Assembly (NCBI RefSeq): GCF_004803895.1 | Contig: NZ_CP021978.1 | Location: 5,270,001-5,334,000 of the forward strand | Source of the DNA: Streptomyces hawaiiensis | GTDB taxonomy: Bacteria; Actinomycetota; Actinomycetes; Streptomycetales; Streptomycetaceae | DNA: 64,000 nucleotides | Direction: 5' to 3' | In this document: positions 41,584 through 51,332 of the stretch, piece by piece | Layout of the letters: every line of letters begins with the position of its first letter | Position numbering within the stretch: the first letter of the stretch is position 1 | Made by a program: the position numbers and the translations under genes | The notes under the pieces: generated by a model | Databases searched by the model: none | Seen by the model: the letters and a program-made list of their open reading frames with translations, nothing else | Told to the model about the DNA's origin: nothing

Positions 41584-43290
41584 GTGAGGACAGCGACACT
41601 CGGACCGGCGCAGCGCGCCGAGTCACTCGCATCCATGGCCGAGCGCGAGCTGGATGTGCTGGTCGTGGGTGCAGGCGTGGTCGGTGCGGGCACCGCGCTC
41701 GACGCCGTGACTCGGGGTTTGTCCACCGGTCTGGTCGAGGCGCGTGACTGGGCGTCCGGCACCTCCAGCCGGTCCAGCAAGCTCATCCACGGTGGCCTGC
41801 GCTATCTGGAGATGCTCGACTTCGCGCTCGTCCGCGAGGCCCTGAAGGAGCGCGGCCTGCTGCTGGAGCGGCTCGCCCCGCATCTGGTGAAGCCCGTGCC
41901 GTTCCTGTACCCGTTGCAGCACAAGGGCTGGGAGCGGCTGTACGCGGGTTCTGGCGTCGCGATGTACGACGCCATGTCCATGGCTCGCGGTCACGGCCGG
42001 GGCCTGCCGATGCACCGCCACCTGACGCGCTCTCACGCCCTGCGCGTGGCCCCCTGCCTGAAGAGGGACGCCCTGGTCGGGGCGTTGCAGTACTACGACG
42101 CCCAGATGGACGACGCCCGGTACGTGGCGACCCTGGTGCGCACGGCGGTGGCCTACGGCGCCAAGGCCGCCAACCGCGCGCGGGTGACGGGCTTCCTGCG
42201 CGAGGGCGAGCGGGTCGTCGGTGCGCGGGTGCAGGACGTCGAGGCGGGCGGCGAGTACGAGATCCGCGCCAAGCAGGTCGTCAACGCCACCGGCGTGTGG
42301 ACGGACGACACCCAGGCGATGGTCGGGGAGCGCGGCCAGTTCCACGTCCGGGCGTCCAAGGGCATCCACCTGGTCGTGCCGCGCGACCGGATCCACTCCA
42401 CGACCGGCCTGATCCTGCGCACGGAGAAGTCGGTGCTGTTCGTCATCCCCTGGGGCCGGCACTGGATCGTCGGCACCACCGACACCGACTGGGACCTCGA
42501 CAAGGCCCACCCCGCCGCGTCCAGCGCGGACATCGACTACCTGCTGGAACATGTGAACTCGGTGCTCTCGGTGCCGCTCACGAGGGACGACGTCCAGGGC
42601 GTATACGCGGGGCTGCGGCCGCTGCTCGCGGGCGAGTCGGACGCCACCAGCAAGCTGTCGCGCGAGCACACCGTGGCGCATCCGGTGCCCGGGCTGGTCG
42701 TCGTGGCGGGTGGCAAGTACACGACGTACCGGGTCATGGCCAAGGACGCCGTGGACGCGGCGGTGCACGGGCTCGACATGCGCGTCGCCGAGTGCGTCAC
42801 CGAGGACGTGCCGCTGCTGGGCGCCGAGGGCTACCGGGCGCTGTGGAACGCGCGGGCGCGGATCGCCGCCCGGACCGGACTCCACGTGGTGCGCGTCGAG
42901 CACCTGCTGAACCGCTACGGGACGATGACCGAGGAGCTTCTCGCGCTCATCGCCGAGGATCCGTCGCTGGGCGAGCCGCTGGCGGCGGCCGACGACTATC
43001 TGCGCGCCGAGATCGTGTACGCGGCCTCCCACGAGGGGGCGCGACACCTGGACGACGTGCTGACCCGCCGGACGCGCATCTCGATCGAGACCTTCGACCG
43101 GGGCGCCCGCAGCGCACGCGACGCCGCCGAGCTGATGGCGCCCGTGCTCGGCTGGGACAAGGACCAGATCGAGCGCGAGGTCGAGCACTACCAGAAGCGG
43201 GTGGAGGCCGAGCGGGAATCGCAGCGGCAGCCGGATGACCTGACGGCGGACGCGGCGCGGCTGGGGGCGCCGGACATCGTGCCGCTCTGA
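41584..43290 (+). CDS. glpD: aerobic glycerol-3-phosphate dehydrogenase
   Basis: FAD enzyme of the inner membrane face that oxidises glycerol-3-phosphate to dihydroxyacetone phosphate and feeds electrons to quinones. 568 residues. FAD site DVLVVGAGVVGAGTALDAVTRG, SSRSSKLIHGGLRYLE, SKGIHLVVPRDRIHS and GKYTTYRVMAKDAVDAA are characteristic. The start is the GTG at 41584 behind GGGAGG; the longer open frame is spurious. Confidence 0.95.
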   Translation: MRTATLGPAQRAESLASMAERELDVLVVGAGVVGAGTALDAVTRGLSTGLVEARDWASGTSSRSSKLIHGGLRYLEMLDFALVREALKERGLLLERLAPHLVKPVPFLYPLQHKGWERLYAGSGVAMYDAMSMARGHGRGLPMHRHLTRSHALRVAPCLKRDALVGALQYYDAQMDDARYVATLVRTAVAYGAKAANRARVTGFLREGERVVGARVQDVEAGGEYEIRAKQVVNATGVWTDDTQAMVGERGQFHVRASKGIHLVVPRDRIHSTTGLILRTEKSVLFVIPWGRHWIVGTTDTDWDLDKAHPAASSADIDYLLEHVNSVLSVPLTRDDVQGVYAGLRPLLAGESDATSKLSREHTVAHPVPGLVVVAGGKYTTYRVMAKDAVDAAVHGLDMRVAECVTEDVPLLGAEGYRALWNARARIAARTGLHVVRVEHLLNRYGTMTEELLALIAEDPSLGEPLAAADDYLRAEIVYAASHEGARHLDDVLTRRTRISIETFDRGARSARDAAELMAPVLGWDKDQIEREVEHYQKRVEAERESQRQPDDLTADAARLGAPDIVPL

Positions 43291-43362
43291 TCGTGCCAGA
43301 TCCTGCGGACGTCACCCGAACGAGTGTCGGGAAACGGGATCTCCGTTCGGAACCCGGTCGTT

Positions 43363-44406
43363 CTACGAGGTGCGGGGGCAGAACTCGGCGGCGAGCACCG
43401 CGGGTTCGAGACCGGGATCTGCGATCGCGTCCGTGTTCACGCGGAAGGTGAGGACACGCCGTCCGTCGACGGTGGCTGCGGTGCGCACGTAGCTGCCGGA
43501 TATGTGCCCGTTGTGCCCCCACACCGTCGTGCCGCACGGAAGTTTCTCGGGGAGCAGTCCCATGCCGTACGCGCCGTGTGCGGCACGGGTGTCGAGCATC
43601 TCGCGCAGCCAGTGCGGGGGCAGCAGCCGGCCGCCGAGCAGGGCCTCGTAGAAGCGGTCCAGGTCGGCGAGCGTGGTCACCAACTCGCCCGCGGCTCCGG
43701 CCACCCGCGGGTCGAGTTCGGTGACGTCGGTTCCGTCGGCGGCGTAGGCGCGGCCGTGCGGAGAGGGCAGCGAGGAGCGGGATCCGGGGAAGGAGGTACC
43801 CGTCAGACGCAGGGGAGTGATGATGCGGCGCTCGGCCTCCGTGGCGTACGAGCGGCCGGTGACCTGCTGGATGACCATGCCGAGCAGGACGTAGTTGGTG
43901 TTCGAGTAGGAGAAGCGGCCGAGTGCGGCCGGGGGGTGGGTGAGAGCGATGCGTAGGGCCTGACGGGGTGTGACGGGTGCGGTCCCGTCGGTGTCCGCGG
44001 TGAAGTCGTGCAGGCCGCTGGTGTGGGTGAGCAGGGAGCGCAGGGTCAGCGTGCGGCCGTCGTTGCCTGCTCCTCGCACCAGGCCCGGCAGATGCTGCTC
44101 CACCGTGTCGGAGAGCGACAGCCGGTGCTCGGCGGCCAGTTGCAGCACGACCGTCGCGATGAACGTCTTCGTGATGCTGCCGGCGCGGAAATGGTCCGAC
44201 CGGGCGATTCCCGAACCGGCGGCGGCGTAGCGGGTAGTGGCGCCCTCCCGGGCCAGCAGGGCCGCGGCCGGGGCTCGGCCCTGGGTCACCATCAGCCGCA
44301 GCAGTGCGTCGGTGGGCGGCATCGAGAGGGCGGAGGAGTCGGCCGGCGGCAGACCGAGGAGGGCGGCGGCCACCGGCAGGGCCAGCAATGTCCGAAACGG
44401 CGGCAT
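43363..44406 (-). CDS. secreted serine hydrolase, beta-lactamase/D-Ala-D-Ala carboxypeptidase family
   Basis: 347 residues with a signal peptide (MPPFRTLLALPVAAALLGLP). Penicillin-binding-type active site: SITK (nucleophile Ser and Lys in RAGSITKTFIATVV), YSN in GRFSYSNTNYVLLG and HNG in VWGHNGHISGSYV in place of the KTG box, as in class C-like peptidases and esterases. It probably trims peptidoglycan stems or hydrolyses related amides. ATG at 44406 with GGAGGAG upstream. The open frame continues far upstream on this strand, but that is an artefact of GC-rich DNA opposite the kinase genes. Confidence 0.88.
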   Translation of the reverse strand: MPPFRTLLALPVAAALLGLPPADSSALSMPPTDALLRLMVTQGRAPAAALLAREGATTRYAAAGSGIARSDHFRAGSITKTFIATVVLQLAAEHRLSLSDTVEQHLPGLVRGAGNDGRTLTLRSLLTHTSGLHDFTADTDGTAPVTPRQALRIALTHPPAALGRFSYSNTNYVLLGMVIQQVTGRSYATEAERRIITPLRLTGTSFPGSRSSLPSPHGRAYAADGTDVTELDPRVAGAAGELVTTLADLDRFYEALLGGRLLPPHWLREMLDTRAAHGAYGMGLLPEKLPCGTTVWGHNGHISGSYVRTAATVDGRRVLTFRVNTDAIADPGLEPAVLAAEFCPRTS

Positions 44407-44577
44407 GTGGGCTCCTCCCTGGTCAGGGGCCATCATGCAAGGCCGCGTGGGGCAGGCCGCACCCGGGTTCCGGGGGGCCGGGCACGCGGGCGCTCGCCAG
44501 GGGGCCCCTGGGCATCGGGCACTTGTCGGGTGAGAGACAATGGAGGCTCTGTCAGGGCGGGTTGCATGAGGGGACGC

Positions 44578-46629
44578 ATGTCGGAGGCGGAGCGGGCGGG
44601 CACATCTCGTCAGGACACTCGTCAGGACAACAGGGAGCGTCTCCTCGCGGGGCGTTACCGGCTGGGCAAGGTACTCGGCCGCGGAGGCATGGGCACCGTG
44701 TGGCGGGCCCAGGACGAGACCCTCGGGCGGACGGTCGCCGTCAAGGAGCTGCGGTTCCCGACGAACATCGACGAGGAGGAGAAGCGGCGGCTGATCACGC
44801 GGACGCTGCGCGAGGCCAAGGCGATCGCGCGGATCCGCAACAACAGCGCCGTGACGGTCTTCGACGTCGTCCAGGAGGACGACCGGCCCTGGATCGTGAT
44901 GGAGCTCGTCGAGGGCAAGTCGCTCGCCGAGGTCATCCGGGAGGACGGCCTCCTCGAGCCGAAGCGCGCCGCCGAGGTCGGGCTCGCCGTCCTCGACGTG
45001 CTGCGGTCGGCCCACCGCGAGGGCATCCTGCACCGCGACGTGAAGCCGTCGAACGTGCTGATCGCCGAGGACGGCCGGGTCGTGCTCACCGACTTCGGCA
45101 TCGCCCAGGTCGAGGGCGACCCGTCCATCACCTCGACCGGCATGCTCGTCGGCGCGCCCTCCTACATCTCCCCGGAGCGGGCGCGCGGGCACAAGCCGGG
45201 CCCGGCGGCCGACCTGTGGTCGCTCGGCGGGCTGCTGTACGCGGCGGTGGAAGGCGCGCCGCCGTACGACAAGGGGTCGGCCATAGCGACCCTCACGGCC
45301 GTGATGACCGAGCCGCTGGAGGAGCCGAAGAACGCGGGCCCGCTGAAGGACGTCATCCACGGGCTGCTCACCAAGGACCCCGCGCAGCGGCTCGACGACG
45401 CCGGGGCCCGAGCGATGCTGAACTCGGTCCTGCACGCGCGCGAGACGGCCGAGCCCGAGCCCATGGACGCGACGAAGGTCGTGCCGCTGCCGGCGCAGCC
45501 GGACAGGTCCTCGGGCAAGAGCAGTTCGTCCGGGTCCGGGTCCGGGGGCAAGCGGGGCGAGGAGGCCGGGGAGCGGTTGCGCGGCGCGCTGCGTTCCGTG
45601 CGCAAGGCCGCTGCGGGATCGGCTGCCGGGGGATCGGCCGCCGCTGCCGAGTCCGGCGCGGGCAAGGGCTCTTCCGGGTCGGCGGGCACGGCCTCCGCCG
45701 AGTCGGACAGCGGCGCGGGCCGGGCCGGGGCCGCGGGCGCGTCCGGGGCACAGTCGGGCTCGGTGGCCGCCGGCGCCGGTGGGCGGAGCGGGTCGGAGGC
45801 CAAGACGGCGGCCGGGGGACGGAGTTCGGGTTGGCCCGTCATGCCGCCGCCGGACCTGCCGCCGAGGCCCGTGCCCCGGGCGCCGCTCACCGACGTGGTG
45901 CCGCGGCGGACCCTGGTGATCATCGCGGTGGTCGTGGTGCTCGCCGTGATCGGCACCGTGCTCGCCATCGTGCTCAGTGGTGACGGCAAGGATTCCGAGG
46001 GGGCCTCCGGAAAGGGCGGCGGGAAGACCGTCGCCACGGCGTCCGGCAGCGCCGACACCAAGGGCGACGATCCCGACGGCACCCGTACGGACGGCGGGGA
46101 GACTCAGCCCGCGCCGTCCGGCCCCGCCTCGAACAGCACGCCGAGCGGCCGGGCGAGCGGTTCCTCGGGCGAGGGCGGCTCCGGCGCCAAGGGCACCGCG
46201 GCGGAGTCGACTCACCAGGGAAACCAGGGGTACTCGATCGGTCTGCCGAAGGGGTGGAAGTACCAGTCCACGGGTGCGGCGGGCGACCGCTTCACCGGGC
46301 CCGACGGGCAGAAGCTGCTCATCGCCTGGACGTCCACGCCCAAGGGCGACCCGGTGGCGGACTGGAAGAGCCAGGAGCGCTACATGGTGCGCGCGCAGTA
46401 CAAGAAGATCCGCATAGAGAAGGTGGACTACCGAGGCTGGAACACGGCCGACTGGGAGTTCACCTACACGGACGGCGGCACCAAGTACCGGACCATCGAC
46501 CGGGGTTTCGTGGTCGACGACCGGCAGGGGTACGCGCTGATGTACACGGCGAAGGCGGCCGGCTGGGACGGCGATTCGCGCAAGGAGACGTGGCGGACGC
46601 TGACGAAGACCTTCGAACCCAAGTCCTGA
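44578..46629 (+). CDS. Ser/Thr protein kinase 1 of the array
   Basis: 683 residues. Cytoplasmic kinase domain about 25-290: Gly-loop LGRGGMGTVWRA, ATP lysine K56 in VAVKELRF, catalytic loop HRDVKPSNVLI, DFGIA and APE-like YISPERARG; all catalytic residues are present. An Ala/Gly/Ser-rich linker (about 310-430), one transmembrane segment near 445-467 (LVIIAVVVVLAVIGTVLAIVL) and an extracytoplasmic domain (GYSIGLPKGWKYQSTG to DSRKETWRTLTKTFEPKS) follow. It has no PASTA repeats; the outer domain is shared in outline with kinases 2, 3, 5 and 6. Confidence 0.92.
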   Translation: MSEAERAGTSRQDTRQDNRERLLAGRYRLGKVLGRGGMGTVWRAQDETLGRTVAVKELRFPTNIDEEEKRRLITRTLREAKAIARIRNNSAVTVFDVVQEDDRPWIVMELVEGKSLAEVIREDGLLEPKRAAEVGLAVLDVLRSAHREGILHRDVKPSNVLIAEDGRVVLTDFGIAQVEGDPSITSTGMLVGAPSYISPERARGHKPGPAADLWSLGGLLYAAVEGAPPYDKGSAIATLTAVMTEPLEEPKNAGPLKDVIHGLLTKDPAQRLDDAGARAMLNSVLHARETAEPEPMDATKVVPLPAQPDRSSGKSSSSGSGSGGKRGEEAGERLRGALRSVRKAAAGSAAGGSAAAAESGAGKGSSGSAGTASAESDSGAGRAGAAGASGAQSGSVAAGAGGRSGSEAKTAAGGRSSGWPVMPPPDLPPRPVPRAPLTDVVPRRTLVIIAVVVVLAVIGTVLAIVLSGDGKDSEGASGKGGGKTVATASGSADTKGDDPDGTRTDGGETQPAPSGPASNSTPSGRASGSSGEGGSGAKGTAAESTHQGNQGYSIGLPKGWKYQSTGAAGDRFTGPDGQKLLIAWTSTPKGDPVADWKSQERYMVRAQYKKIRIEKVDYRGWNTADWEFTYTDGGTKYRTIDRGFVVDDRQGYALMYTAKAAGWDGDSRKETWRTLTKTFEPKS

Positions 46630-46782
46630 GCATGAGGCGCCCCGGGTTTGGGGAGTGAGATCTGGCATCCCCGCAATGCGGGTTGTCTGCGGCACGTATC
46701 GTAAATGTTTGCGGACCGTGCGCAGCCGAAACGGACCGCGGGGCGAACGGATGTGACCGACCGGGCTGCCGGGGGAGGCAAC

Positions 46783-49302
46783 GTGGACGACTACGCGGGC
46801 CGGGTACTCGCCGACCGCTACCGCCTGCCACTGCCGCCGTCCGACGAGTACGAACTCACCGAGACCCGGGCCTTCGACACCTACAGCGGACAGGAAGTGC
46901 TGGTCCGGCAGGTGCCGTTGCCGGAAGTGGTCGAGGCCGAGGTCCTCGACGCGGAGGGACTGCCCGACGGTTTCACGGCACGTGACGGTGGTGCGCGGCG
47001 GTCCGGCGTCCGCCCGGGCACCCGGCGGCCCGCGGACCCGGTGGTGCGACGCGCGGTGGAGGCGGCGCAGGCCGCTGCGGCCATTCCCGACCACCCCCGG
47101 CTCGACCAGGTCTTCGACGTGTTCGCCGAGGGCGGTTCCCTGTGGATCGTCAGTGAGCTGGTGGCCGCGCGCCCGCTGGCGGCGCTGCTCGCCGAGAAGC
47201 CGCTGACGCCGTACCGGGCCGCCGAGGTGGCCTCCGACGTCCTGATGGCCCTTCGGGTGCTGCATGCGCACGGCTGGGTGCACCGGAACATCACCGCGCG
47301 GACGGTGCTCGTCTGCGACGACGGCCGGGTGATGCTGACCGGGCTGGCGGTGGGCGCGGCGGAGGAGGCGTTGTGCGGGTACGACCCGGTTCCGGAACCG
47401 CTCTTCGAGGAGTCCGGGCAGGGGCAGGAGGTCGGCGGCGCCGGGCCGGTCAAGGGCGCAGGCGGTCCGGGGAGTTCCGGGACGGCCGGTGGTATCGGTG
47501 GCCCGGGTGACCCCGAGGCCGCGCGGCGCGCTGCCATAGAGGCCCGGGAGGCCAGGGGACTGCCCTCGGCAGGGGGCGAGACCGCGGGCGGCGGCCCGGT
47601 CGTGCCGGCGCGCGGGCCGGTGGAGGAGAGCGGGGACCCGCGGGCGGCGCGTGCCGGGGCGATCGCGGCCTACCGGGCCGGTGCCCGCGCTGCCGCGCGG
47701 GTGCAGGAAGCGCAGCAGGGCGGGCGGGCGGCCCTGCCCGGAGCCCGGCCCGCCCCGGACGGCGGGGCCGCGCCCTACGGCAACGGGTCGGCGCAGTCGC
47801 CGTACATCCCCGCGCAGGGCACCGCCCCCGGGACCGTACCGCCCGGGCGGGTCGCGGACCCTTACGGTGTGGGCGGCGGCCCACGGACGACGGCATGGCA
47901 TGGTGCCGCGCCCCGCGGCACCAGCGGCGGGGCGCCTGCCCCGCACAACGAGGAACAGGCGGCGCTCCCACCGGCCCCGGACACCGCGGCCCACGGCGAG
48001 CCCACCCGCTGGGACGACCTGGTCGCCGAGACCCCCGCCCCCCGGCGCGGTCCGGCCACGGCGCTGGCGGCCGAGCGGGCGCGGCAGGCGCGGATGGCCG
48101 TGGTCGGGCCCGTGACCGAGCGCTGGGCGCCGGAGCAGGCCGGGCCCGTGCACGAGAACTGGCAGTTGGCCGCGCCGATCGGCCCCGCGACCGACTTGTG
48201 GGCGCTCGGCGCCCTGCTCTTCAGGGCCGTGCAGGGACACGCGCCCTACCCGGAGGAGTCGACGGCCGAGCTGGTGCAGATGGTGTGCGCGGAACCGCCC
48301 GCGTACGCCGAGGAGTGCGGGCCGCTGCGGCCGGTCGTGGAGTCGCTGCTGCGGCAGGACCCCACCGAACGCCTCGACTTCGAGGAAGTGCGCGGCTGGC
48401 TGCGCTCGCTGGTGCGCTCGGCACCCGAGCCGGAGGCCGGGGTGCACGTCGTCCCGGCGCCGCCCGTGGACGCCGGCCGGCTGCCCGTCGTACGGCGCCG
48501 GGGTGAGCTCGTGCGCCGGCGGAAGGCCGGGCTGCCCGCGCATCACGGACGGCACAAGCGGGCCAGGAAGGAGAGCGGTTCGCCGCACCGCCTCGGCCGC
48601 ACCCTGCTCGTGCTGGTCCTGCTCGCGATGGCCGCGGCGATCGCCTACGCCATGCTCTTCATGCCCAAGTCGGGGACCGAGGGCGCGGGCGGCGCGGACC
48701 GCACCGGTGCCGCCGGTGAAAAGGCCGGCCAGGCACCCGAGCCGGACGCCAGCAGCGAGCCCCGGCCCGACCAGACGTCGCCCGAGCCGGAGAAGAGCCC
48801 CTCGTCGTCGGCCGGCACCACCGAGACGCAGACGACCGGCCCGGACGTCGCCGACGGTTTCACCCTGCGCAAGGACCCGGCGGGCTTCCGGGTCGCCGTC
48901 GCCAAGGGGTGGGACCGCACCCCGCGCAATGGCAGCGGCCAGGTCGTCTACTCCGAGGGCGACTTCGAACTCATCGTCGTGGCGGGCCGGGACAGCGCGT
49001 CGGAGTACGGCAGTGACCCGATGGTCTACCAGCGGGAGCGCGAGCGCGAGCTGCAGCCCTACCGCGACTCCAGCTGGGCCACCTCCACCGGGTTGAAGAC
49101 GATCGAGGTGGGCGGACGGACCATGGCCGAGGGGCAGTTCACGTGGTCCGGCGGCGACGGGGGCGAGCTGTACGTCCGCAACCTCGCGATGCTGGTCGAC
49201 GGGCGCTATCACGTGGTCCAGGTGCGCGGCCCGGAGTCCGAACGGGACGAGGTGACGCGGCTGTACGAGCAGGCGGCGGCGACCTACAAGGTGACGGGGT
49301 GA
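46783..49302 (+). CDS. Ser/Thr kinase-like protein 2, probable pseudokinase
   Basis: 839 residues. The kinase-like region is recognisable by spacing (SLWIVSELVAARPLAALLAE, ALRVLHAHGWVHRNITARTV) but degenerate: no Gly-rich loop, VAVK replaced by VLVRQV, HRD is HRN, and DFG reads LTGLAVG. A long Gly/Ala/Pro-rich insert splits the domain before LWALGALLFRAVQGHAPYPE. One transmembrane segment (LLVLVLLAMAAAIAYAMLF, about 605-625) and an outer domain (GFRVAVAKGWDRTPRNGSGQ) follow. I chose the GTG at 46783 for its strong GGGGGAGG site; other starts lie upstream. Likely a scaffold or allosteric partner of the neighbouring kinases. Confidence 0.85.
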   Translation: MDDYAGRVLADRYRLPLPPSDEYELTETRAFDTYSGQEVLVRQVPLPEVVEAEVLDAEGLPDGFTARDGGARRSGVRPGTRRPADPVVRRAVEAAQAAAAIPDHPRLDQVFDVFAEGGSLWIVSELVAARPLAALLAEKPLTPYRAAEVASDVLMALRVLHAHGWVHRNITARTVLVCDDGRVMLTGLAVGAAEEALCGYDPVPEPLFEESGQGQEVGGAGPVKGAGGPGSSGTAGGIGGPGDPEAARRAAIEAREARGLPSAGGETAGGGPVVPARGPVEESGDPRAARAGAIAAYRAGARAAARVQEAQQGGRAALPGARPAPDGGAAPYGNGSAQSPYIPAQGTAPGTVPPGRVADPYGVGGGPRTTAWHGAAPRGTSGGAPAPHNEEQAALPPAPDTAAHGEPTRWDDLVAETPAPRRGPATALAAERARQARMAVVGPVTERWAPEQAGPVHENWQLAAPIGPATDLWALGALLFRAVQGHAPYPEESTAELVQMVCAEPPAYAEECGPLRPVVESLLRQDPTERLDFEEVRGWLRSLVRSAPEPEAGVHVVPAPPVDAGRLPVVRRRGELVRRRKAGLPAHHGRHKRARKESGSPHRLGRTLLVLVLLAMAAAIAYAMLFMPKSGTEGAGGADRTGAAGEKAGQAPEPDASSEPRPDQTSPEPEKSPSSSAGTTETQTTGPDVADGFTLRKDPAGFRVAVAKGWDRTPRNGSGQVVYSEGDFELIVVAGRDSASEYGSDPMVYQRERERELQPYRDSSWATSTGLKTIEVGGRTMAEGQFTWSGGDGGELYVRNLAMLVDGRYHVVQVRGPESERDEVTRLYEQAAATYKVTG

Positions 49303-49460
49303 GCGGCCGGCGCGCCGCCTGTACGCCGCAGTTCACACTCTGGTCGCCTTCCGTCCCGGCAGACGACAACCGTCACAGTGCGGTCACCGTGGCACCCCGC
49401 TTGTTCCCCGGGTGAGGGCGTGTCCTTACGCTGACCCTGTCAAGACCATTGCGGGGCAAC

Positions 49461-51239
49461 GTGAATCAGATGCAGGGCCTGCTCGTCGCGGGCCGCTACC
49501 GGCTGGCCGAATCCATCGGCAGTGGCGGCATGGGCCGAGTCTGGCGTGCACATGATGAGGTGCTGCACCGGTCGGTCGCCATCAAGGAGTTGACGGCCGC
49601 CCTCTATGTCTCCGAGAGCGAGCAGGCGATCCTGCTGGCGCGCACCCGGGCGGAGGCCAGGGCAGCCGCGCGAATCAACCACTCCGCGGTCGTCACGGTG
49701 CACGACGTACTGGAGCACGACGGCCGCCCGTGGATCGTCATGGAGCTGGTCGAGGGCCGCTCCCTGGCCGACGCGGTCAAGGAGGAGGGGCGCGTCGAGC
49801 CGCGCGAGGCCGCGCGCATCGGCCTCTGGGTGCTGCGGGCCCTGCGCGCCGCACACACCGCCGGGGTCCTGCACCGCGACATCAAGCCGGGCAACGTCCT
49901 CCTCGCCCGCGACGGACGCGTCCTGCTCACGGACTTCGGCATCGCCCAGATCGAGGGCGACACGACCATCACGCGCACCGGAGAGGTCGTCGGCTCGGTC
50001 GACTACCTGGCACCCGAGCGGGTCCGCGGCCACGACCCGGGCCCGTCCTCCGACCTGTGGGCGCTCGGCGCGACGCTCTACACGGCGGTGGAGGGCCGGT
50101 CGCCGTTCCGCCGCACCACACCGCTGACCACCATGCAGGCGGTGGTGGAGGAGGAGGCCGCCGAGTTCCGGCACGCCGGTCCGCTCGCGCCCGTCATCAC
50201 CGCCCTGCTGCGCAAGGACCCCGGCACCCGGCCCGACGCGTCCGCGGCCGAGCAGATGCTCGCCGAAGCCGCGGAGGGGCGGCGGCCGAACGGGGCGCAG
50301 GCGTATGTGCCGACGCAGTACGGGGGGACGACGCCGTACCGGGACGCCCACAGCGGTACGGGCCCAGGGACGGCCACCGCGGGTACCTCCGGCACCGGCC
50401 CGGTGGGCACCGGCTCCGTGGGCACCGGCTCGGTCGGTACGGGTCCGGCCGGCACCGGCTCGGGGTCGCACACCGGGATGCCGCTCCCGCCGCTGGCCGG
50501 CGCCCCGGGCACCGGGACGTCCACGGCCGGTACTCCGCCCTACGGCCCCATCGGCCCGACCGTGCTCGGGCCGATGGCGACGGGTCCGCGGCCGGCCGGT
50601 TCGGGCAAGCGCCGCCGACTGCGCACGCTCGCTCTGGTCGTCGCGCTCGCGGCCATCATCGGCGGGGGCACGGCCGTGGTGCTCCAGCAGTGGAACGAGA
50701 GCCGGCAGTCGCAGGGCGGATCCGGCTCGCCGACGTCCGCGGGCACGGAGCGGCGCGGGGGATCGGTTCCGGCCAGCTGGACCCGCTACGACGACCCCGC
50801 GGGGTTCAGCCTCCACCTGCCCAAGGGCTGGAAGCGCAAGCCGTTCGGTCCGCAGGGCGAGCTCAAGCAGATCGACTACTCGCCGGACGGAGGACGGCAC
50901 TTCGTCCGCATCGCCATCGACGAATCACCGGACTTCGCCGACCCCTACGCGCACCAGCGCGACCTGGAGCAGCAGATTCAGGGGCTGGTCGCCTACCAGC
51001 GGATCGCGCTGGAGCGCAACGTCTACCGCGACCGGGACGGCGCCCTGTGGGAGTACACCTGGACCGCCCAGGCCAAGGACACGAAGTTCCCCGGCCCGCG
51101 CCGCGCCATCGAGGAGACGTACGTCGCCCGCGACGGCACCGAGTACGCGCTCTACATGTCGGCCCCCGCCACGGACTGGGCGACGGCGCGCAAGCAGTTC
51201 ACCGCGCTGCTGCAGGGCTGGCAGGAGAAGACCTCCTGA
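49461..51239 (+). CDS. Ser/Thr protein kinase 3 of the array
   Basis: 592 residues. Kinase domain about 10-270: IGSGGMGRVWRA, K42 in VAIKEL, HRDIKPGNVLL, DFGIAQIEGD and YLAPERVRG are intact. A linker of VGTGS-type repeats (about 310-340) leads to a transmembrane segment near 385-410 (LRTLALVVALAAIIGGGTAVVL). The outer domain starts GFSLHLPKGWKRKPFGPQGE, the same GW-type module as in kinases 1 and 2. Starts: GTG at 49461, with an ATG three codons on. Confidence 0.92.
   Translation: MNQMQGLLVAGRYRLAESIGSGGMGRVWRAHDEVLHRSVAIKELTAALYVSESEQAILLARTRAEARAAARINHSAVVTVHDVLEHDGRPWIVMELVEGRSLADAVKEEGRVEPREAARIGLWVLRALRAAHTAGVLHRDIKPGNVLLARDGRVLLTDFGIAQIEGDTTITRTGEVVGSVDYLAPERVRGHDPGPSSDLWALGATLYTAVEGRSPFRRTTPLTTMQAVVEEEAAEFRHAGPLAPVITALLRKDPGTRPDASAAEQMLAEAAEGRRPNGAQAYVPTQYGGTTPYRDAHSGTGPGTATAGTSGTGPVGTGSVGTGSVGTGPAGTGSGSHTGMPLPPLAGAPGTGTSTAGTPPYGPIGPTVLGPMATGPRPAGSGKRRRLRTLALVVALAAIIGGGTAVVLQQWNESRQSQGGSGSPTSAGTERRGGSVPASWTRYDDPAGFSLHLPKGWKRKPFGPQGELKQIDYSPDGGRHFVRIAIDESPDFADPYAHQRDLEQQIQGLVAYQRIALERNVYRDRDGALWEYTWTAQAKDTKFPGPRRAIEETYVARDGTEYALYMSAPATDWATARKQFTALLQGWQEKTS
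50397..50470 (+). repeat. short in-frame repeats in kinase 3 linker
   Basis: Tandem 18-bp units (GGCACCGGCTCCGTG and close variants) encode GTGSV/GTGPA repeats in the juxtamembrane linker. Such tracts can change length by slippage. Confidence 0.7.
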
Positions 51240-51332
51240 GGCGCGGGCACTTGTGACGAGGGGGCTGTCTGTTTCGGCCACCCGCACCTCGCCGCCCCGG
51301 AGCGGTCCCGTCCGTTGGGGCATGATGGCCGC

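Noticed and set aside
43363..49212. A 1949-codon open frame on the minus strand
   Set aside because: Only its first 347 codons upstream of the stop (43363-44406) form the real serine hydrolase. The rest lies opposite kinases 1 and 2 and is open only because the DNA is GC-rich; its sequence is Arg/Gly/Ala-rich without domain motifs.
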